From Thermococcus sp. (GTDB taxonomy: Archaea; Methanobacteriota_B; Thermococci; Thermococcales; Thermococcaceae), in assembly GCA_027065835.1 (NCBI GenBank), contig JAMONK010000151.1, forward strand, positions 1-9,555: a stretch of DNA of 9,555 bases, written 5' to 3'. A program made the translations under genes and the position numbers. The notes beneath the pieces are model-generated. The model made no database searches. It was not told the DNA's origin and saw only the letters and a program-made list of their open reading frames with translations. Of this stretch, positions 6,899 through 9,555 are shown in pieces (the stretch's first letter is position 1; each line of letters starts with the position of its first letter).

Positions 6899-9229
6899 AT
6901 GGCCGAGAACGGAACAAAGGTTGAGGCTGAGGACGTGGAGAAGATTGAGGAGATCATAGAACGAACGAGGAAGCTCCCACCTTTGCTCAACAAGGTGGTC
7001 ACAGTCGCCGCCGTGTTAATCGGTATCTACGAGATTCTGTTCATATTCAACTTCAACGGGACGCTCTACAACCTGCTCTCAAAAGTTGGAATCGACATCC
7101 CCGCACTCCTCTACACCCTGCAAACACAGCAGGGAGAGGCGTTCGTCCTGTCAATGATACTTCTAATAGCTTTCCTGTTGTACCCGATAAAGAGATCTGA
7201 GAAACATCAGAAACGGGTGGAATGGCACGATTACGTCCTTATCGTGCTCGGCCTGGTGGCGATGTTCTACCTTTTCTTCAGGTATCCCAGCTACGCAGAG
7301 TACTCCGTGACGTACGACAGGGATATAGCCTTCGCCATCCTCTCGATTGCCGTGGTTCTTGAGGCGACCAGAAGGGTTATCGGATGGGTCCTTCCGACCG
7401 TGGTGCTCGTGTTCCTCGGATACGCCATATACAACATAAACTTCAACTGGCTGGTGTTCACGGAGCACATGTACCTCGCCAGTGAGGGCCTGTTCGCAAC
7501 CCCCCTGTACGTCATGACGATATACGTCTTCGCCTTCATATTCTTCGGAGCCTTCCTGCTCAAGATAGGCATAAGCGACTACATCACCGAGTTCATGATA
7601 TCCGTCTTTGGTACGCGTCCCGGTGGTCCCGCTAAATCGGCGGTCATAGCCAGTGGGCTGATGGGAACCGTCAGTGGTTCAAGCGTTGCCAACGTTTTGA
7701 CGACGGGCACCTTCACGATACCGCTGATGAAGAAGGCGGGATATCCGCCGGAGATAGCGGGTGCCGTTGAGCCCGTTTCCTCCACCGGCGGTCAGCTGAT
7801 GCCTCCGATAATGGGGGCGGCGGCGTTTATAATGGCGGAGTTCCTGGGCATTCCGTACAACAAGATAATAATAGCCGCGGTGTTACCGGCCCTCGTTTAC
7901 TACGCCGGCGTTTACCTTTTCATAGACCGCGAGACGAAGAGGCTGGGTCTCAAGGGTATGCCAAGGGAGCACTTCAAACCGATATCCTATTTCCTACGGA
8001 AGAGCTACATCCTCCTGCCGATAGCCGTCATCACCGTTGCCCTCGTCTGGGGTATCCCCGCCCATATAGCCGCTATATCCTCGTTGGGCGTTGCGATCTG
8101 GGTGGCGTGGATTTCCAAGGACGAAATAGAAGGTAATGAAGCCCTTTACGTTGCCATGGTCCTTTTAACCACCGGACTGATGTTCATGGGAAGGGGTCTG
8201 GCTTCTGTAAGCGCTCTGGTACTGCTGGCTCTCTCCCTGCTTCTGGTGGTGGCCCCCGTGGTCACGACATGGGTGCGGTTCAATGAGAAACTCTATATAA
8301 GCCTCTTGTTCATGCTGTTCGTTGCGTTCACCCAGTACATCGGCATGAACAAGGAGAGTATACTTTTGCTCACGGGGATCTTTGGAATCGTGTTCTCCCT
8401 GATCGTGGGTTACGTCTCCAAGAGTGCCGGTGGCAGAACCATGTACTCGGCCACCTACGAGTCCATGGTCGAGGCTGGAAAGACCAGTACCGCCGTCATG
8501 CTGGCCGCAGCCAGCGCCGGCCTCATACAGGGCTCCCTAACCATAACCGGACTCGCCTCGTCCCTGGGGTACAAGATGGCTGCACTGACGGGAGGTAGCT
8601 TGTGGCTGTTGCTGGCGATAACGATGGTGTTCAGCCTGATACTGGGCATGGGGGTCCCGACGACGGCCAACTACATCATCACATCGCTGGTCATGGCGCC
8701 TGCCATATTTCAGGCGGTTAGGACCCTGTCCCCCTATAGCCAGCCGGTTCCTGGGTTCAGCACGGCCATAGCGCTCCTTGCGGCACACTTCTTCGTGTTC
8801 TACTTTGGGATCCTTGCGGACATAACACCCCCCGTTGCCCTTGCCAGCTACGCCGGGTCCGCACTGGCCGGGGGTGACTTCTGGAAGACCTCCATAAACG
8901 CGGTGAGGTACGCGGTGGCGGGCTACATAGGTCCGTACATATACTTCACGCACCCGGAGATGTTCCTTATAACGGTCCAGCACTGGAACATCTCCACGGT
9001 CCTCACGGTACTGTACGATCTAGGGGCGACACTTCTGGTGATGTATATGCTATCCATAGCGTTTACTGGGTGGTTTGGCGGGCATCTGAAGGCGGTCTTC
9101 AGGCTGCTCCTCGGCTTTGTGGCTTTGGTCGCGGCGTCGCTGAACGTCTTTGTGGTCGCCATAGGCCTGGTCCTGGTCCTAGTGACGAGGTTCTTTACCT
9201 CGAAGGTTGTGGCATCGGAACCTGCCTGA
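6899..9229 (+). CDS. TRAP transporter fused permease, DctQ-DctM (TAXI type)
   Basis: This 776-residue integral membrane protein joins the small (Q) and large (M) TRAP permease subunits and should drive uptake of the receptor-bound solute with an ion gradient, usually sodium. A charged cytoplasmic leader (1-28) is followed by the Q part with about four membrane spans (about 32-52, 80-95, 110-128, 142-180). The M part begins near 200. Signature segments are GTVSGSSVANVLTTGTF (256-272) with PVSSTGGQLMPPIMGAAAF (292-309), and in the second half GMGVPTTANYIITSL (583-597) with FGILADITPPVALASYAG (636-653). The segment 362-505 between the halves is longer than in usual fused permeases and contains about six hydrophobic stretches. 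The ATG follows GAGGAGGTG by 5 nt. Substrate is unknown. Confidence 0.94.
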   Translation: MAENGTKVEAEDVEKIEEIIERTRKLPPLLNKVVTVAAVLIGIYEILFIFNFNGTLYNLLSKVGIDIPALLYTLQTQQGEAFVLSMILLIAFLLYPIKRSEKHQKRVEWHDYVLIVLGLVAMFYLFFRYPSYAEYSVTYDRDIAFAILSIAVVLEATRRVIGWVLPTVVLVFLGYAIYNINFNWLVFTEHMYLASEGLFATPLYVMTIYVFAFIFFGAFLLKIGISDYITEFMISVFGTRPGGPAKSAVIASGLMGTVSGSSVANVLTTGTFTIPLMKKAGYPPEIAGAVEPVSSTGGQLMPPIMGAAAFIMAEFLGIPYNKIIIAAVLPALVYYAGVYLFIDRETKRLGLKGMPREHFKPISYFLRKSYILLPIAVITVALVWGIPAHIAAISSLGVAIWVAWISKDEIEGNEALYVAMVLLTTGLMFMGRGLASVSALVLLALSLLLVVAPVVTTWVRFNEKLYISLLFMLFVAFTQYIGMNKESILLLTGIFGIVFSLIVGYVSKSAGGRTMYSATYESMVEAGKTSTAVMLAAASAGLIQGSLTITGLASSLGYKMAALTGGSLWLLLAITMVFSLILGMGVPTTANYIITSLVMAPAIFQAVRTLSPYSQPVPGFSTAIALLAAHFFVFYFGILADITPPVALASYAGSALAGGDFWKTSINAVRYAVAGYIGPYIYFTHPEMFLITVQHWNISTVLTVLYDLGATLLVMYMLSIAFTGWFGGHLKAVFRLLLGFVALVAASLNVFVVAIGLVLVLVTRFFTSKVVASEPA

Positions 9230-9238
9230 GCACGCCAT

Positions 9239-9250
9239 TCCTTTTATTTT
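9239..9250 (+). terminator. Probable U-rich terminator of the TRAP operon
   Basis: Ten bases past the permease stop the plus strand reads TCCTTTTATTTT, two T4 runs without an evident hairpin. Such U-rich tracts are sufficient for intrinsic termination in Thermococcales. The position in a convergent gap supports the call, which otherwise rests on composition. Confidence 0.45.
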
Positions 9251-9311
9251 CCATTGGCCGCCACGTTACTTTTGTGATCCAACCCATCGGTGGCAGAACC
9301 GGCATCACACT

Positions 9312-9316
9312 AAAAA
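9312..9316 (-). terminator. Possible U-tract terminator of the convergent gene
   Basis: On the minus strand CCTTTTTAG (T5 run) lies about 20 bp past the stop codon of the partial gene at the window end. It faces the TRAP terminator across a 107-bp convergent gap that otherwise shows no gene or RNA I can recognise. Confidence 0.35.
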
Positions 9317-9336
9317 GGATAGAGAAGAGCGCGGTT

Positions 9337-9555
9337 TCAATACAGCATCACCTCAAACCCGAGTTCGCTGAGAAGGTCTGCCAGCTCCTCAGCATCCACG
9401 TAGGCGAGCAGGTGGTGGTTTCCTATGGTACCGTCGATGAAGTCCATCGCGTCCTCAACGTGGAGCTTTAACTGGGTTCTGCATCTGTTCTCACTGTGTT
9501 CACGCCCTACCACCTCAACGTCCACCACAACCGCCTTTCTCCCCCGTATCTTCAG
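9337..9555 (-). CDS. C-terminal part of an unidentified protein, possibly fucose-isomerase-like
   Basis: The reading frame is open from the window edge to a TGA at 9337-9339 and gives 72 residues, beginning LKIRGRKAVVVDVEVVGREH and ending ELADLLSELGFEVMLY. The start lies outside the window. The segment FIDGTIGNHHLLAYVDAEEL, with an NHH motif followed by a strand, an acidic turn and a terminal helix, faintly recalls the C-terminus of L-fucose/L-arabinose isomerase-type proteins. That resemblance is from memory and weak. The frame is favoured over the others here because it lacks stops, keeps going through the edge and looks like folded, acidic protein with alternating strands and helices. It converges on the TRAP operon. 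Confidence 0.6.
   Translation of the reverse strand: MKIRGRKAVVVDVEVVGREHSENRCRTQLKLHVEDAMDFIDGTIGNHHLLAYVDAEELADLLSELGFEVMLY

Noticed and set aside
8428..9301. 13-base direct repeat CGGTGGCAGAACC inside the permease gene and again in the convergent gap
   Set aside because: Two short copies in different contexts, with no target-site duplication, inverted ends or third copy; probably chance.
9230..9336. Possible box C/D sRNA in the convergent gap (GTGATGC on the minus strand)
   Set aside because: The C-box match is imperfect and no D box (CTGA) or C'/D' pair is found at suitable spacing.

Overview
The window looks like a chromosomal segment of a hyperthermophilic euryarchaeon of the order Thermococcales, most likely a Thermococcus. 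The reasons are the archaeal gene order ftsZ-secE-spt5-rpl11-rpl1-rplP0-rpl12, the archaeal-type proteins (Spt5, stalk protein P0 with an acidic GLGALFG tail, D-aminoacyl-tRNA deacylase DtdA), the TATA-box promoters, the strong GGAGGTG/GGTGA ribosome-binding sites and the GC-rich coding sequence. The genus is an inference from protein resemblance.

Region 1 (about 1-4320, minus strand) is a dense housekeeping cluster. Read in the direction of transcription it holds FtsZ (cell division), SecE/Sec61-gamma (translocon), Spt5 (transcription elongation), uL11, uL1, uL10/P0 and the first 23 codons of L12/P1. A TATA box lies upstream of ftsZ. Between L11 and L1 there are three spaced U-tracts and a second promoter-like element, so L1-P0-L12 may also be transcribed as its own unit. 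Several genes have an in-frame GTG or TTG codon upstream of the true start; ribosome-binding sites place the starts at 1166 (P0), 2394 (L11), 2882 (Spt5), 3087 (SecE), 4250 (FtsZ) and 5188 (DtdA).

Region 2 (4370-5188, minus strand) is dtdA, a D-aminoacyl-tRNA deacylase (translation proofreading), upstream of ftsZ in the same orientation but separated by 119 bp that carry the ftsZ promoter.

Region 3 (about 5300-9250, plus strand) is a complete TAXI-type TRAP transporter operon, divergent from dtdA. It encodes a lipoprotein solute receptor, a small DUF1850 membrane-anchored protein and a fused DctQ-DctM permease. The first two genes overlap by 4 bp and the next pair are 1 nt apart. The promoter has a clear TATA box, and a perfect 8+6+8 inverted repeat lies where transcription should start, suggesting a repressor operator. 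The receptor should capture an organic acid or amino acid outside the cell and pass it to the permease for ion-gradient-driven uptake; the substrate cannot be read from the sequence.

Region 4 (9337-9555, minus strand) is the 3' end of a convergent gene that runs off the window. Its identity is uncertain. No tRNA, rRNA, CRISPR array, insertion sequence or other mobile element was recognised. No wholly new system is evident; the most interesting points are the TRAP operator, the long membrane insert in the permease, and the possible internal promoter/terminator before L1.
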